From Paraspadella gotoi (Eukaryota > Chaetognatha): DNA of 64,000 nucleotides. The notes below the pieces were generated by a model. The model was not told the DNA's origin, searched no databases, and saw only the letters and a list, made by a program, of their open reading frames with translations. The stretch lies in contig CM119269.1 of NCBI GenBank assembly GCA_051294375.1, positions 21,375,665 to 21,439,664 of the forward strand. The letters are read 5' to 3'. Position numbers and translations under genes: made by a program. Position 1 is the stretch's first letter, and each line of letters begins with the position of its first letter. This document shows positions 51,137-63,681 of this stretch, piece after piece.

Positions 51137-54100
51137 GCTTGGCATTACAAAATATAAAAACTTCTCTAAAGAGGAAGTTGAAAATCTCTGCATTTTCTCA
51201 TCCAAACGGAGAGTTTAAAAATCTTAGTCTTAATCTGCCCAAATCTCAATGTCAAGATAAAATCCTTTGACTTACCCGGCTCTAAAAAGTAAGTTAAAGA
51301 GGGCCTTCCTGTCGTCGTTGCTGACGAGTCTGCAGGAGACGAAGGCATCGTGGCCCAAATGGTCGCGGAGAAAGAGGCTGGCACCTGCTTTGACCAGCAC
51401 CTGGAGGCAGATGCAGGATAAATGTGAGAGAAGAAGATAGTGAAAAAAGAGCATCACTACTACTTTGTGTCTGAACCAAAGTTTCTTTTGGACTCACGTA
51501 CATTAATCAAGTGATCTTGGATTTTGTAAAAAAATTACTAAAGAGTAAAACTTATTTATATAATTATCAAAAACATTTGATGTGTATAAATCTTTTTATT
51601 TATACAAAATTGATGCATAACAACAAGTTGTAAACATTTTTTGATCAAATTTTGTTATGAAAAATTGCAAGATTACTTGTTTTACTTTATTAGACTTTAA
51701 AATTTTATATAAAAATCTTAAAATGAATAAATGTAAAATTTTAATAAATTTCACTACATATTTCACTATTTATATCTTTTAACACACAACTTACACAACT
51801 TTCACAACATTCCCCCTTCCTCCAGACCTGCGCCGCGTCGACCAATCCATATCGACAAGCCAGGGTCAGTGGAGTGAACCCGTAGTTATCTTGATGATCA
51901 ACGTAAGCGTTGAAGGAGAGGAGCAAAGCGATGATAGATGGATGGACTCCGCTGGTGCAGACTGAGAAGCGGTGGAGTCGGTCAGTCACGAAATGCTGGA
52001 GTCGAAAAGGGAAGAAGGGGGTTTTGGTATTTTATTTATATGAGCAAATAATTAATGATTAATATATAGGCGCTTCTTTTATCAAGTTAGAAGATCGACA
52101 GACAGATAGATTGACAGACAGTTATCTTAGAAAGTTCGACAGTCAAAAGAAGAGAGGACTCCCGTTTTGTTACTAATTCCTGAAATGAATTTTAACCTGA
52201 ATATATTCAACCCTATTTTATATATTCAACCCTATTTTCAGCAGATCCCGACTCGATAATTCACTTTGTCGATCCGTCGGTCCGCCCCCTCAATATTGTC
52301 GGCATTAACATCATCGCAAGAAACTCACCTCAACAAAAAGAGAAATCAAATATAAACCAGAACCGAAATCAAAACTGTCTGTCTGGCCGTCCGTCCGTTC
52401 GACCTTAGCAAAAAACTTCAATTACACGTGATTGGATGGATGGATTGGAATGAAATTTTGTGTGTGGGTAGGGAAGTGTGTGATTGATGTGGATATAAAG
52501 CTTCGATGGAATCGTGCGAGTCGAAATGAGTTTAAATGGAAAAAACAAAAAATATATTTCACTATTTGACGTTTTTATATGTTTTTACATAGGAAAAGTC
52601 GCTTGCATGTGTTTTTAACGTTTTTATCTTTTTTTTACTTAGGAAAAGTCGTTTGAGGGTTTTTTAAAAGTTTTTCTCTCTTTTTACATAGGAAAAGTTG
52701 TTTGCAGGTGTTTTTAACATTTTTTTTCACAATGGAACAGAGGTTTGCAGGTTTTTTTAAACGTTTTTATAACTTTTTAAATGCTTTGCAGGGGTTTTTA
52801 ACGTTTTTATCTGTTTTTACGTAGGAAAAGTTGTTTGCCAGTGTTTTTATCGTTTTACCTGTTTCTCTCTCTCTCTCTGCGTTTTTATTAAAAAAAAAAT
52901 TAATTAGGATTGAACTCGTAAAATTAAGCATCGAATTCGTACATGTTATCATTTTGCAATTGCAACATCGGGTTTTTATTTCTTTTTTTTTTCTCAGGGG
53001 CTGCGTCTGCTGATAAGTTTATTTTTTGACAATTAATTTTTTTTTTCAGAAACTGTAACTTTAAGTTTCTTCGGTACTAATTGACAATCGCAAAATAGAA
53101 TTTTTCTTTCTGGTTATAAATTAATTTTATATATATATATATATTCCATTTTTTTTTCAAGGGCTGAGTCTGCTGATCAGTTTATTTGCCAATGACAATT
53201 GACAATGACAAAATATAATTTTTCTTTCTGTTCATAAATTTTTCTCAAATTTTTATTTTATTTAGTATCAAAATTTGTCGTCAATCCAGATTTTTATTAA
53301 TGGGATTGCGACGATCCTTATGCTTTTAAGATTTTTTTCTCTGTTTAAATTAACGTATATTTTAATACAAGAAGGTCATCAGTTGGGAATGTGGATTTCG
53401 GCTCTTTAATCCCAATATCTAGGTACAGCGAGCCATCACCAAATGGTGATCCTTCCATTATTTTATGACTATTCTTTGTTATTTTTTTAATACATTATGT
53501 TAGACCAATGAGAACTCTAAATACTAATTATTATTTTAATCCTAAATTAAACTGCAATTGGAAAACATGCCCAAAGAGTAATTTGGTAATAAGTATTGTA
53601 TAAATTTTAAATATTCCTTGTCGTTTATAATATATATGTTTTTAAAATCTTCAATTATATTTTTTTACTAAAATCCTCACCTTACAGATTTCCCCGTGAC
53701 ATCCGTTGACGGCCTGATGCAGTGGATTCTGCTGCGACGCCGTCAGCAGGTTAACATCGGCTCCGCACTGCAGCAGCACTTCCAACGCCTCGTAGTTTCC
53801 CATCGACGCCGCCAGATGGACGGGCGTCATTAGCGATTCAGTTTCCTGTCGGTGAATATTTCAAATATATATCGTTTTTTGTTCTGTTTTATTTTGTTTT
53901 TTCTGTATTTATTTCTATTTTCTATCTGATCTGGTCCGCCTGTTTTTCTGCAGGTCTGTCCTTGTGGTATGTCTGTATTTTTAACGGTTTTTCTGTCTGG
54001 TTGGTCTGGTTTTCTATCGGTGTGTCCGTCTGTATTATATCTTGTCTGTCGGTCAGATTGACTGAGTAATACTCAGTGAGTATTGTCTCTTAGTAAAAAA

Positions 54101-56131
54101 GACAGAAAGCAAAAGGCCGAGAGAGAAAGAGAGAGAAAAAAATATAAAAAAAGAAATAGACAGAGAGAGACAGAGACATCTCTACCTGCGCGTTAGGATC
54201 GGCGCCGTGACATAAAAAGGAGTGAATGACGCCGACGTCTCTAGATTCGGCGACAGCGACGTGAAGAGGCGCCGCCCCTTCGTGATCGCGCCGGGTCGGG
54301 TCAGCGCCGGCGTCGAGAAGAAGAGAGATCAAAGCGGTACTCTCTTGTCTGGCCGCGATGTGGAGAGGGGCGTTCTTGTGGAGATCCTTTGAGGGGGGGA
54401 AATATTTATTAAATTGATTAATTGGTTTATTAATTGATGCATCTAGAACTATTGAAATGTTAGATTTCATTGTTCAGACTATTAAAGTTACACAAATAAA
54501 CGAGGATCAATAAAAAAACAATTTATTGATTCGCGAAATGTTTAGTTTAAACAACCATTCGATGATTCAGTAAATTATTTTTATAGTAATATGGTGGACT
54601 AAAAATCCACAACCATTCATCAGCGCCCATTGGTGCCGGAGACAAGTCCTCCGCCTCCCAACCCAAAGGTCCGGGGTTCTAGCCCGGTGATCGTCCTCGC
54701 AGTTAAGAGGGACGGGGCGCTTAACCCGCCTGTAACATGGTGTTACAGCCTGATACGAGGCTCAGGGACTGCTTATATTGATCGGTTCTGTCACTAACAC
54801 ATAACAATAATTACTGTCTCTTCATTTGACAAGAATTTAATCCAAAATTCAATCAGAAAATCGATAACGATATTAGAAATTATCTAATTAAGTTTAAAAA
54901 AACATTTCTTAAACAAAAACACTATTAAACAGCCCTTGATGATATATAATTATTAAATCGATTGAAATACAACATTAAATTAAGAATATTCAATAACTAT
55001 TTAATCTTAATATATAATTAAATGTGAAGTAATATAAAAACTATTGGATACACTATTCCTCAATCGAATCGATCCAAACAAAGGAACAATCCAAGAGGTC
55101 ACGCCTCTAACCTGCGCGTTGACGTCTGCGCCGAAGGAAATGAAAGTCTCCGTCAAGGGGACGTCGTTTTGGACGCAGGCGAAATGAAGGGGGGTGCGTC
55201 CTTGGGGGTTGTGAGCTTCGAGGATGGAGGTGAGGGTTGAGGGTAGAGATGGGGTGGTGGCTGGAGTTTGGAGTTGATGGGGAAGGGTTGATATTCAAAT
55301 TGGAAACGGAAATAGTGTGGCGAATCCTAAATTCGCCTCCCGTATAGCTGGGTGAAACTCAGCTTGTCCAATTGACTTGGACAGCAAAATACTCGTTCAC
55401 CAACCGTGAGTTTCGGGTTCAATCCACTCACGGTCACGCTGGTTAAAGTGTCATGGTGCCGACAAACCCTGAGCGCCAGCTTTTGGGAGACGCCTCGCAC
55501 CCCGGGCATCCCACATGTCTCCACTTTGCCATCATAGTTAGTTTTTTTTTAAATTCATCTATTGGTCAACTAATTACGGTATGTATAACCTCAATTAGCT
55601 TTTTTTAAATTTTATTTATTTATTAATTTATTTATTTAATTATTAATTATTATCTTTTTTAAATGTATTGCTTAATTCATTCCTTTTTAATTTATAATTT
55701 CTTTATTTATTTATTCATTTATTTATTAATTCATCAACCAATCCTCACCATCCAAATTTCGCCACTCCAAAACCGCCAGCAGTAAACTCTGCGCCACTTC
55801 CGCTCTTCCCTGCTCCGCCGCGACGTGCAGCGGCGTCCTGCCGGCGCCGTCCCGGGCTTTGCAATTCGTACGAGGGTCGGCGACGAGGGCGCGCGCCATC
55901 TCGGTGGCGGTCGGCGGCGCCGGAGGAGGCGTCGTCGGACGCGGGCCCATGACGGGGCAGTCGGCGCCGCAGACGAGGTGAAGGGGCGTGGTCCGATCCG
56001 GCGTGGAAGAGGAATTGGGATCGGCGCCATTGGAGAGAAGGATTTGGAGGGAAGAGAGCTGGAGAGAGAGAGATAGATAGAGAGAGAGAGGAGAGAGAGA
56101 GAGACGAGAGAGAGAGACAGAGAGGAGAGAC

Positions 56132-56168
<37 letters not shown>

Positions 56169-57598
56169 AGAGAGGAGGAGAGGAAAGAGAGAGAGAAAAG
56201 AGAAAGAGAAAGAGTGAGAGGTAGTAAAAAAAAACAATAACATTGACTCATTAAATTTACTCAATCAACTTTTTTATAATCGCCATCCATGATTAATATT
56301 TACTACTATTTACAAAAGTTATTTTTACGCAAATTGAAAAAAAAATAATAGAAATGAAAATTAATTATTTTTTTAAAAAATTTAATTGAAATTCAAATGA
56401 AACTAACATAAAACTGAAATCATAATTAATATTAATAATAAATAAAAACTCTAAATTTAAAATTTCTAAAACCTTTCCGCCAACGACGGCGTAGTGCAAA
56501 GCTGAAATTCCATTAGCGTCTTTGGCGTCAACTTTTGCGCCTCCTTCGATCAAAAGGCGCGCCACCGACGCCGCACCGAGTTTCAACGCCAACAAAAGCG
56601 GCGTCAAAACTTTGTTGGCGCCGCTGACTTCAACGTCGGCGCCGGCAGAGAGAAGAAGCTGAGAAAAATAAAAGAACAAGATGAGTTTAACTGAGGATTT
56701 TCGGTGGCTGTTTTATAAATCAATATATAAATAAATAAATAAATAAATAGATTCTATATGAAATTTGAACAACCCATATAAAAATAATATGAAGTCTGAC
56801 AGACTGCACTGAAACAAACNNNNNNNNNNNNNNNNNNNNNNNNNNNNNNNNNNNNNNNNNNNNNNNNNNNNNNNNNNNNNNNNNNNNNNNNNNNNNNNNN
56901 NNNNNNNNNNNNNNNNNNNNNNNNNNNNNNNNNNNNNNNNNNNNNNNNNNNNNNNNNNNNNNNNNNNNNNNNNNNNNNNNNNNNNNNNNNNNNNNNNNNN
57001 NNNNNNNNNNNNNNNNNNNNNNNNNNNNNNNNNNNNNNNNNNNNNNNNNNNNNNNNNNNNNNNNNNNNNNNNNNNNNNNNNNNNNNNNNNNNNNNNNNNN
57101 NNNNNNNNNNNNNNNNNNNNNNNNNNNNNNNNNNNNNNNNNNNNNNNNNNNNNNNNNNNNNNNNNNNNNNNNNNNNNNNNNNNNNNNNNNNNNNNNNNNN
57201 NNNNNNNNNNNNNNNNNNNNNNNNNNNNNNNNNNNNNNNNNNNNNNNNNNNNNNNNNNNNNNNNNNNNNNNNNNNNNNNNNNNNNNNNNNNNNNNNNNNN
57301 NNNNNNNNNNNNNNNNNNNNNNNNNNNNNNNNNNNNNNNNNNNNNNNNNNNNNNNNNNNNNNNNNNNNNNNNNNNNNNNNNNNNNNNNNNNNNNNNNNNN
57401 NNNNNNNNNNNNNNNNNNNNNNNNNNNNNNNNNNNNNNNNNNNNNNNNNNNNNNNNNNNNNNNNNNNNNNNNNNNNGCTCTCCTTACCCTTCTTCACTTA
57501 CCCTTTTCGACGCCTGCTTCGTCGGTTTCGTCCTCATCGTCGCCAGCGACGAGAAGTTCCTCTACTTCGTCCAACTCGTCGGCGTCCGCTGTCGCCAT
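49881..57598 (-). CDS. Ankyrin-repeat SOCS-box (ASB-type) ubiquitin ligase adaptor, one or more exons missing in gap
   Basis: ASB proteins bind substrates through ankyrin repeats and recruit Elongin BC and Cullin-5 through a C-terminal SOCS box. Minus-strand exons: 57598-57502 (MATADADELDEVEELL, acidic), then a 657-N gap that must hold at least one exon because the phases do not match. After it come 56658-56473, 56058-55749, 55260-55112, 54386-54186, 53845-53681, 51995-51828, 51400-51276, 50968-50763, 50415-50273 and 50003-49881. All later junctions are in phase; about 624 codons are visible. Ankyrin motifs are in most exons (ALHYAVVGG; GRTPLHVAAEQGRAEVAQSLL; GRTPLHFACVQN; NAPLHIAARQESTALISLLL; TPVHLAASMGNYEALEVLL; GFTPLTLACRYG). 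The SOCS box spans the last two exons: BC-box-like SLWLLTRAAIRRRIL, then the Cullin-5 motif RLPVPDPIKAWL. The usual BC-box Cys is Thr here. Exon 55260 has a Pro/Ser/Thr-rich start. Confidence 0.9.
51106..51136. repeat. CT microsatellite in ankyrin-SOCS gene intron
   Basis: A short CT run (GA on the gene strand) in the intron between the exons ending at 51276 and starting at 50968. The 51.5-51.8 kb intron nearby is plain AT-rich sequence. Confidence 0.8.
52380..52870 (+). repeat. Composite repeat R4 + R5 in ankyrin-SOCS gene intron
   Basis: R4 (about 52420-52560, with GATTGGATGGATGGATTGGA and AATTTTGTGTGTGGG) runs straight into the R5 array (about 52560-52870; units of TAGGAAAAGTCGTTTG + CAGGTGTTTTTAACGTTTTT). 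Both parts occur in reverse complement in CDC14 intron 8, which suggests one element family. Confidence 0.6.
52871..53680. other. AT-rich intron, no gene seen
   Basis: Contains two short similar pieces (CTG.GTCTGCTGAT.AGTTTATT at about 53000 and 53165), a TA run near 53135, and at 53310-53333 the motif GATCCTTATGCTTTTAAGAT, also seen at the right end of the foldback element at 7.6 kb. Confidence 0.5.
54591..54830 (+). repeat. SINE-like repeat family 1 in ankyrin-SOCS gene intron
   Basis: A full-length third copy, opposite to the gene. It retains GGTGGACTAAAAATCCAC, GGGGTTCTAGCCCGGTG and the TACTGTCTCTTCA end. Confidence 0.65.
55322..55545 (+). repeat. tRNA-derived SINE-like repeat, family 3
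   Basis: TATAGCTGGGTGAAACTC (A-box-like) and TCGGGTTCAATCCACTC (B box) are spaced as in a tRNA gene, followed by a ~100 bp body. Only one copy is in the window. Confidence 0.45.
56062..56170. repeat. GA microsatellite at an exon acceptor
   Basis: On the gene strand this is a CT run that ends directly at the acceptor (CTCTCCAG) of the exon starting at 56058, so the microsatellite serves as its pyrimidine tract. Confidence 0.8.
56820..57476. other. Assembly gap (657 N) inside the ankyrin-SOCS gene
   Basis: Exon 1 ends in phase 1 and the next visible exon starts in phase 0, so a coding exon of length 3n+2, or several exons with that total, must lie here. Confidence 0.9.
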
Positions 57599-57930
57599 GG
57601 AAACGGGGGACGGATGTTATGACGACTGAGAGTCTTTTTTTTTGTTACCTTTAATCCACCTTAAAATTTTGTTTTTATTTCTTAATTGACAATAACAAGT
57701 AGTTCGCCAGTTGCAATTCTGTGGAAGAAATGAAAATTACGAAACTATATTTAATTTGTTCTAATTATCCTAAATTGTTGCGAAGATTTAAACACGAGTT
57801 GTTCAAGTTTAAAGTTGAAATCATAATTACGCGTTTTAAAATTTTGAAAGACGAAAGGAAAATGAGAAGAGCACAACCGACTAAGCAGAATATGATAACT
57901 TCTCGATCTCAACCTCCCGACAACATGGAG

Positions 57931-57939
<9 letters not shown>

Positions 57940-57961
<22 letters not shown>

Positions 57962-58170
57962 NNNNNNNNNNNNNNNNNNNNNNNNNNNNNNNNNNNNNNN
58001 NNNNNNNNNNNNNNNNNNNNNNNNNNNNNNNNNNNNNNNNNNNNNNNNNNNNNNNNNNNNNNNNNNNNNNNNNNNNNNNNNNNNNNNNNNNNNNNNNNNN
58101 NNNNNNNNNNNNNNNNNNNNNNNNNNNNNNNNNNNNNNNNNNNNNNNNNNNNNNNNNNAGAGAGAGAGAG
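57940..58170. other. GA microsatellite with 197-N gap
   Basis: N at 57962-58158 flanked on both sides by GA repeats, so the gap is probably an unassembled part of the same microsatellite. It is between the ankyrin-SOCS gene start and the end of the next gene. Confidence 0.85.
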
Positions 58171-58569
58171 ATCGTTCGATCTCCAACTTTGCAACTTCGC
58201 AGGCTGTGAATGTTTATGAGGGCGATGAAGTTGAACATTAATTCTTGGCTTTTTTTGAATAATGAATCAAAAATAAATAAACATTAAATAGTCCGGAGAA
58301 TAACTTGAGAAAGGACCCTGCCGACTTTTGACACAATAAATTAATGAAATAAAACTATGTATAAGTAAATAAAGACTAGTGGTATATGCACGTATGTTTT
58401 CGTTGGAAAACTTTCAAACGTAACAAAACAGGATGAAATTGTTGGTAGTTCATAAATCCTCGTATCCATGGAAGTCCTTTCCCGAAAATCTCTGTCTGTG
58501 CGCTGTGCATCGTGCATTGGTTCCAGTAAAGGTCAGAGTTAGACAACGACTCTGTCTCCTTCATTCGTC

Positions 58570-60249
58570 TCACTCTCCCACTTTCTCTTCCAAATTGACT
58601 CTCGCTCCTTTTTCCTTCTCTCCTTCCCTCGTCATCCCAGATCCTCCTTCCCCAGCGTCAGCAGCTTCTGGCCCCGCTTCCGTCGCCTCAGCCGCAGCCG
58701 CAGCCGCAGCCGCTCCTTCTTCCGCAGCCGACGACGACGACGCCACCACGCACGCGTTGCCGACGACGTAAACGACGACGGCCGAAGCGACGACGGCGGC
58801 GACGGTCCAAGACAAAAGGCAATCGGTCTTCTTCGGCGAACAGCGCCGCCCGCATTCGCAGACAAAAGGACAAGAGGCTCGACGGAAATCCCGCCGCCAA
58901 CAATCCGCGGAGACGTTGGGGGCGAGGGACGTCCAATCGGGCGTCACCTGCAGCCGGCCGTCGATGCAGGGGACGTGGCCGTCGGACGGATGACAGATGC
59001 AGCAGCGGGAGATGGAGGAGGAAGAGGAAGAGGAGGGGGAGGTGCCGAAAGTGGACGGAGTCGAGGAAGAGACGGGCTCGGCACCGCACGCCGCAAGAAG
59101 GTCCAGAGTCGAGCGCGGGAAGGAGCGAGAATTGCGGAGCCAGCGACGCGAGACGTCGTTCTGAGGATTTCAATTTTTTAAGGGGGGGGGTGGAAAACGA
59201 ATTGACCTTTTAACATTTCTGAGAGTATAAATCGTATAGAACCAATATAAACAGTATCCATTAAGGCGTAGTAAAATTTATACATTCCTTCTTACAAGAT
59301 AATGGCATAGTGTGGGCGAACAACAGACCTTGCAGGCTTAGCATCTGAGCATTTTCCCTGTTTTTGTTGTTCGTCCACAACAGCAAGCTTTCAATCAACA
59401 CTACACACAGTCCATCTTTATATTACAGTCTTCTTGGTTTCCTTAACAATAAATTGGTATATTTTTTCAATTGGACATTATATGTTTTATTTTAACAATG
59501 TCCATAAAATTTTTTCAAAAGGAATATAATTTCAACAACTCGACTCACCCGTTGAATTATAGCGTCCGTTGAGAAGTTCCAAACGAGATGGCGCTCTTCA
59601 CTGTTAACGGCGTTAATTTTAAATAAAATAATTAATCAATTAATGATATGAATATAATTTTAATACAAACAATTCCTCACTTATCATCGACGACTTTCCA
59701 CGAATGACGCAACACCTCTGCCTCGCCATCTCGCGGCGACGAAGAAAACTGAGAAAATCGAACTTCGTAGTTTTGACGCAAACGACTCGATTGGCGGCGT
59801 CGCAGTCGAGCGTCGTAGGCGCCATCCGTGGCGTTCTTGGCGGCGACGGAGACGTTACGAGCGCCGCCGGATGAGGGCGTGACAGGNNNNNNNNNNNNNN
59901 NNNNNNNNNNNGACGCGTTCGCTGAAAGACGGGCCGCGTGCTCTTGTAACTGGCGTCGACGAAGTTAGCGGAACGACCCGGCCTCCGATAAGAAATGATG
60001 TGGAAATCAGTCGTGCAATTTTTCTTCGCCTGCGGGGAATCGTCTTTCGTCATCGTCGGTCGTCGGAAATCGATCTTTGCCAGGCAGCGTCATCGATGTC
60101 CAAAATCGAAGAAACGTGACGGGCGTCGTCGTAGAGAGAGTCGAAGAGAGACGTCCACGGGCTTCGAGCGCCAAATTTCGGACTTCGGGCGCTAGAGACG
60201 ACTTGGTCGCCGTCTCGACTTTGGGCGCCGCTCCGACGGCTTTTGCGTG
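58570..60249 (-). CDS. 3' part of a single-pass membrane protein gene, upstream exons unresolved
   Basis: Three exons are well supported: 59160-58570 (to a TGA at 58572-58570), 59600-59549, and one ending at 59681 and extending up past a 25-N gap (59887-59911). The phases join as VVDD|NEERHLVWNFSTDA and IIQR|NDVSRRWL. The last exon encodes a Ser-rich linker and a cysteine-rich stretch (CCICHPSDGHVPCIDG; CPFVCECGRRCSPKKTDC). A membrane segment follows (WTVAAVVASAVVVYVV), then an Ala/Glu-rich cytoplasmic tail. Upstream, protein-like pieces (SSLAPEVRNLALEARG; NCTTDFHIISYRRPGRSAN; ARNVSVAAKNATDGAYDA) lie in different frames, so indels near the gap or further introns are likely. Some pieces look like beta-sandwich (Fn3-like) domains, but I cannot assign a family. 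The start codon is not identified. Confidence 0.45.
59240..59470 (-). repeat. Diverged R1 repeat carrying a small hairpin insertion
   Basis: An R1 copy, within a UTR-like or intronic part between coding exons 59600 and 59160. At 59311-59379 the expected CAGGTCCCTG is replaced by a ~70-bp insert with 15-bp inverted ends (TGTGGGCGAACAACA and its complement, one mismatch). Confidence 0.5.
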
Positions 60250-63200
60250 CCTACTTTATTTGGGCACCGGTAACAGCGTTGGTGAGATGAGCGCAGACTG
60301 CGTGGGCGGTAGAGGGACTGCATGTTGTTGACGTTGGGCGCCAGCGAGGGGCCTTTGGGCGGCCGGACTTCTTTTCAGCTTCACGCGCGGCGAAATTAGC
60401 GGGCAGTAAGAAAGATCATGAATTGCGGGCGAAGCGGAAGGAAGTGAGACGGAGTTGCTTCAGCACCTTCATTGTTGTCGTGTTCCGCGTTATCGCTTGT
60501 TTGTTTTGCCCGACTGGCTGATTCTTTTTTGCTTCTTTCAGTGCGCAAGAGCGTGTAAAGATCCATCGGATGCATGCGGTGCGTGGTTCGAAAACAAATC
60601 TTCTTTCTCTCTTTCGTCTCCGCTCTCTCTGCTCTCGACTGCCTCTCCTCTCCTCTCTCTCTCCTCTCTCTCTGCTCGGGACGTGGTTGATGGTGAAAAC
60701 CCTCTCACGATCATCCGTCTTTACGAAGTGATGTTGTGAAGGATCGAGATAAAAAAAAAGAAGCTATGCTTAAAAATGAGAGAAAGTCTCGAGACTGTCT
60801 TTGCGAAATTTTTAACTGACTGACTGAGTGACTGAGGTCAAGGAAACGGTCTTATTTTCCATGACGCCCGCATTTCATTTAAGTTTCGGATTGAGTTGTT
60901 TACGGTTTAAAGATAGGGTTGAGGTTTATGGTTGTAGGATAGTAGAAATAGGGTTTAAGAAATTAGAAGTTAGTGGATTAGGATAGGTGGAATCAGTAAG
61001 GAGGGCCAAAATTTAACAGGTTTAAGTTACAATATGGAAAAAGTCTGTAATTAATAAAGTCTTTTGGTTCCATTTTAAGCCAGAATTGACGTTATGATGT
61101 TAAAAGTTTTGATTAAATTAATTTGTCTTCACGCATGGAAGCATTTTAATAATATAACAATATATAAGAAATGCTTAAAAATTTTTTTAAAAAAATTTTT
61201 AAATTTTTCAAAATGGGATTCTGATAAAGATTAAAAGTTAGATAAAAGGTTTAGTACGCAGAATTTTAAATATTTCATGATAAATGGGTTAGGTGGGCGG
61301 TACGACTAGGTGTTGGATGGCGGCAAGATTTAAAACAAAGAACCTTAAAAAATCATCATCATCTTCATGTTAAATTTTATAGTTTTTTTTAATTTTCATA
61401 AATAAATAATTTAAATCTATCAGAAGTCCATAAAAAATTAAAATTCTTAAAAAAAATTTTGGACAATTATGTAGTAAATCGGATAATATAAAATAGCTTC
61501 CATTTTATGTTTATTCTTGATCTTTGAAGTAAATAGCACTTAATAATATTTAGTACGGACTGTCTGTTTAGTTGGTAACTTGTTCCGCCTTAGTGTTCAG
61601 GGTTAGGATTAGCCATTCTGGATTAGGGTTTACAGTCAGAGCTTAGTTTAGGGTTATGTATTAGGATTTAGGGGATTGGTTATGGGTTTTAGTAAACAGA
61701 TTAGGGTAAAGGAAAAATTACAGGTTAAATTTAAGTTCAGGAGATAAATGGAAAAATGGCCCAATAAAGGACCCGCGGCGCGCTTAGAGATGTTATTTTT
61801 CTTTAGCTTTTTTTCTTGTAGTGCCTAACGTAGATTGAACATTTTTTTTAATTTGCGTCAAAACTAAAACATTGATGGAAAACCCTACGCAAGTAAGGAG
61901 AGTCGATAAATGTTAAAGAATAAAATTTAAAAATAAATTTCTAACTTTTAGTTCGCATAAGGTATTAGACACATTTGTTTTCTGCTGAAAATGATGGGAA
62001 TCGAGTCTTCAAATCATATTGCGGTCGTAATTTATTTAACTGAAGAAAAAACGCTTAGGAAGATTTTGTTTCCAATACAGTCTCGCCTCTCCCAGGGGCG
62101 GCAAAGTGCCACGATCGTCAAATGTTATCGATTTTTGTGACAATTTTTGCGTTATTTTCTTGTGATTAATTAAGTTGCTAATTTTAAACATTTTTGATGA
62201 GTATGTTATGGAATTTATTAGATTTTATTCCTAAAAATCTTTAAATAAGAAGTGACGTGCTCAAAAACAGTTGTAGTTTCATTAGCTAAATCTTTATTTT
62301 AATAATTTTAAAGGGCATGTTTTGGGCAAAACAGTAAGAAATAAAAATGAATGAAATGAAATTTTGAGAAATATTTTTTAATTAATTGGTCTAATTTTTT
62401 ATTAGAACGTCAACTTACGCGCTGTATATTTAATTTTTGAGCTTCTAACATGTAAATACCGGCAAAATAAAAAAAAAATCAAAAGAAATCAGTCTAAACA
62501 CCGTGTTTATTATCAGCATTTTTTTAGTCAAAAGCCCTTTATGGATTTGTCTTTTTTACCGCGGCGTTGGATAGGCGCAAAACACTGGCAGTTCAGAAAA
62601 ATCAATTCCATGGTTTTGTATATTTACTGGCGGTGCTGAGCTGGTGCGAGAAAATGTGCTTTGAGGATGACCAAATTATCAAAACCGCTTCGTTCTTCGG
62701 ATTTTTTTCTAGCGCGGAGGGCGACATATCTACAATAATGCTACTTCCGGTTTTAATATTATTGATTCAAAATTCTTAATAACGGTTTGAGGTTGTTTAA
62801 ATTTTTGTAACGATAGTATCAGGGTAATGCATTTTAGTATAGACAGATAATAACAAATTTCATCATTGATTTTTTAATAATTATTTTTATTTTATTAATA
62901 TTCTCTCTTTTCGTTGGCTAAGTGAATATTAACGAATTGTTTATTGTATGTGCCAATACAACGAAACATGTACTACTAACTGAATAATAATTAATAATAA
63001 TTTTAAATAAGTAATAGAAAAATCGTTTGTAATGTGGCACGATAAATAAGAACAATTCTTTAAAAGCGCTTGTGGGGAAAGGCGCAGATATTCAAAAAGA
63101 AATGGTACTGAAAAATGCTTTATTTTGTAGTAGCTTGAAAATACGAACAGAATGACACCTTTTTGGTGTGAACTATATGAGTTATTTTGCCGCGGAAAAA

Positions 63201-63262
63201 ATGGTGTCTATAAGTGATTGTATCATTAGAATAGATATTTTTATTTAGATTAATTTAAAATA
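60250..63262. other. AT-rich spacer, no gene seen
   Basis: 60420-60740 is GC-richer with CT runs, and open frames there lack support. 60870-61060 and 61600-61740 contain scattered TTAGGG/GGTTTAGG-like motifs. 61160-61480 holds a diverged R2-like fragment with ATC repeats. A 70-codon frame at 62567-62779 has no ATG and no motif. I see nothing else. Confidence 0.5.
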
Positions 63263-63681
63263 ATGACTACGGATTTTCGTCGCGTTTTGCAAGAAGTTTC
63301 GTTAGCTTCAATCTTGGAAGGAAAGTCTGGATGCGAGCCCGGATCAGCTTCGAGCCGCAATGGCAAGACGGGTCGGACCGCGGAGGTTAACGACTTGGTG
63401 TCGGGCGAGTCATAGAAGTGGGTAACGAGACGGGGAAGTGGAACAGCGGGAGCGGCAGGCGGCGGCGGTTAGTGAAGGCTGACGGCAAGCTGCAGCGATG
63501 GGGGATTTGGGCAGAAAGAAACAATAAACTGCAGCGTCAATTTGGAGAACGCGACCGGTGGAACGCAAACATCAGCACTCCTGAGACGACAGCACGAACC
63601 GCTAAACAACAACATACAACAAGCGTTCACGCAAAAACAGTGTCAAGAAAGCAACAAAACAACAACAACAGGCAAAGCTAA
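63263..63681 (+). CDS. Two adjacent short open frames near the right edge (uncertain)
   Basis: An ATG at 63263 opens 50 codons (MTTDFRRVLQEVSLASILEG...) to a TAG at 63413-63415. A second frame, shifted by two, runs from 63418 to a TAA at 63679-63681 and is Arg/Lys/Gln-rich, ending in Asn/Gln repeats from a CAA run. The GC-rich, purine-first character begins abruptly at about 63260. This could be the 5' end of a gene or retroelement continuing beyond the window, possibly with a frame error. No domain is recognised. Confidence 0.25.

Noticed and set aside
56754-57497. 247-codon frame across the N gap
   Set aside because: Almost entirely N; it carries no information.
60870-61740. TTAGGG-like motifs as an interstitial telomere
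   Set aside because: The motifs are scattered and irregular, without a tandem TTAGGG run.
62567-62779. 70-codon plus-strand frame
   Set aside because: No ATG start, no motif, and it lies in AT-rich spacer without splice signals.
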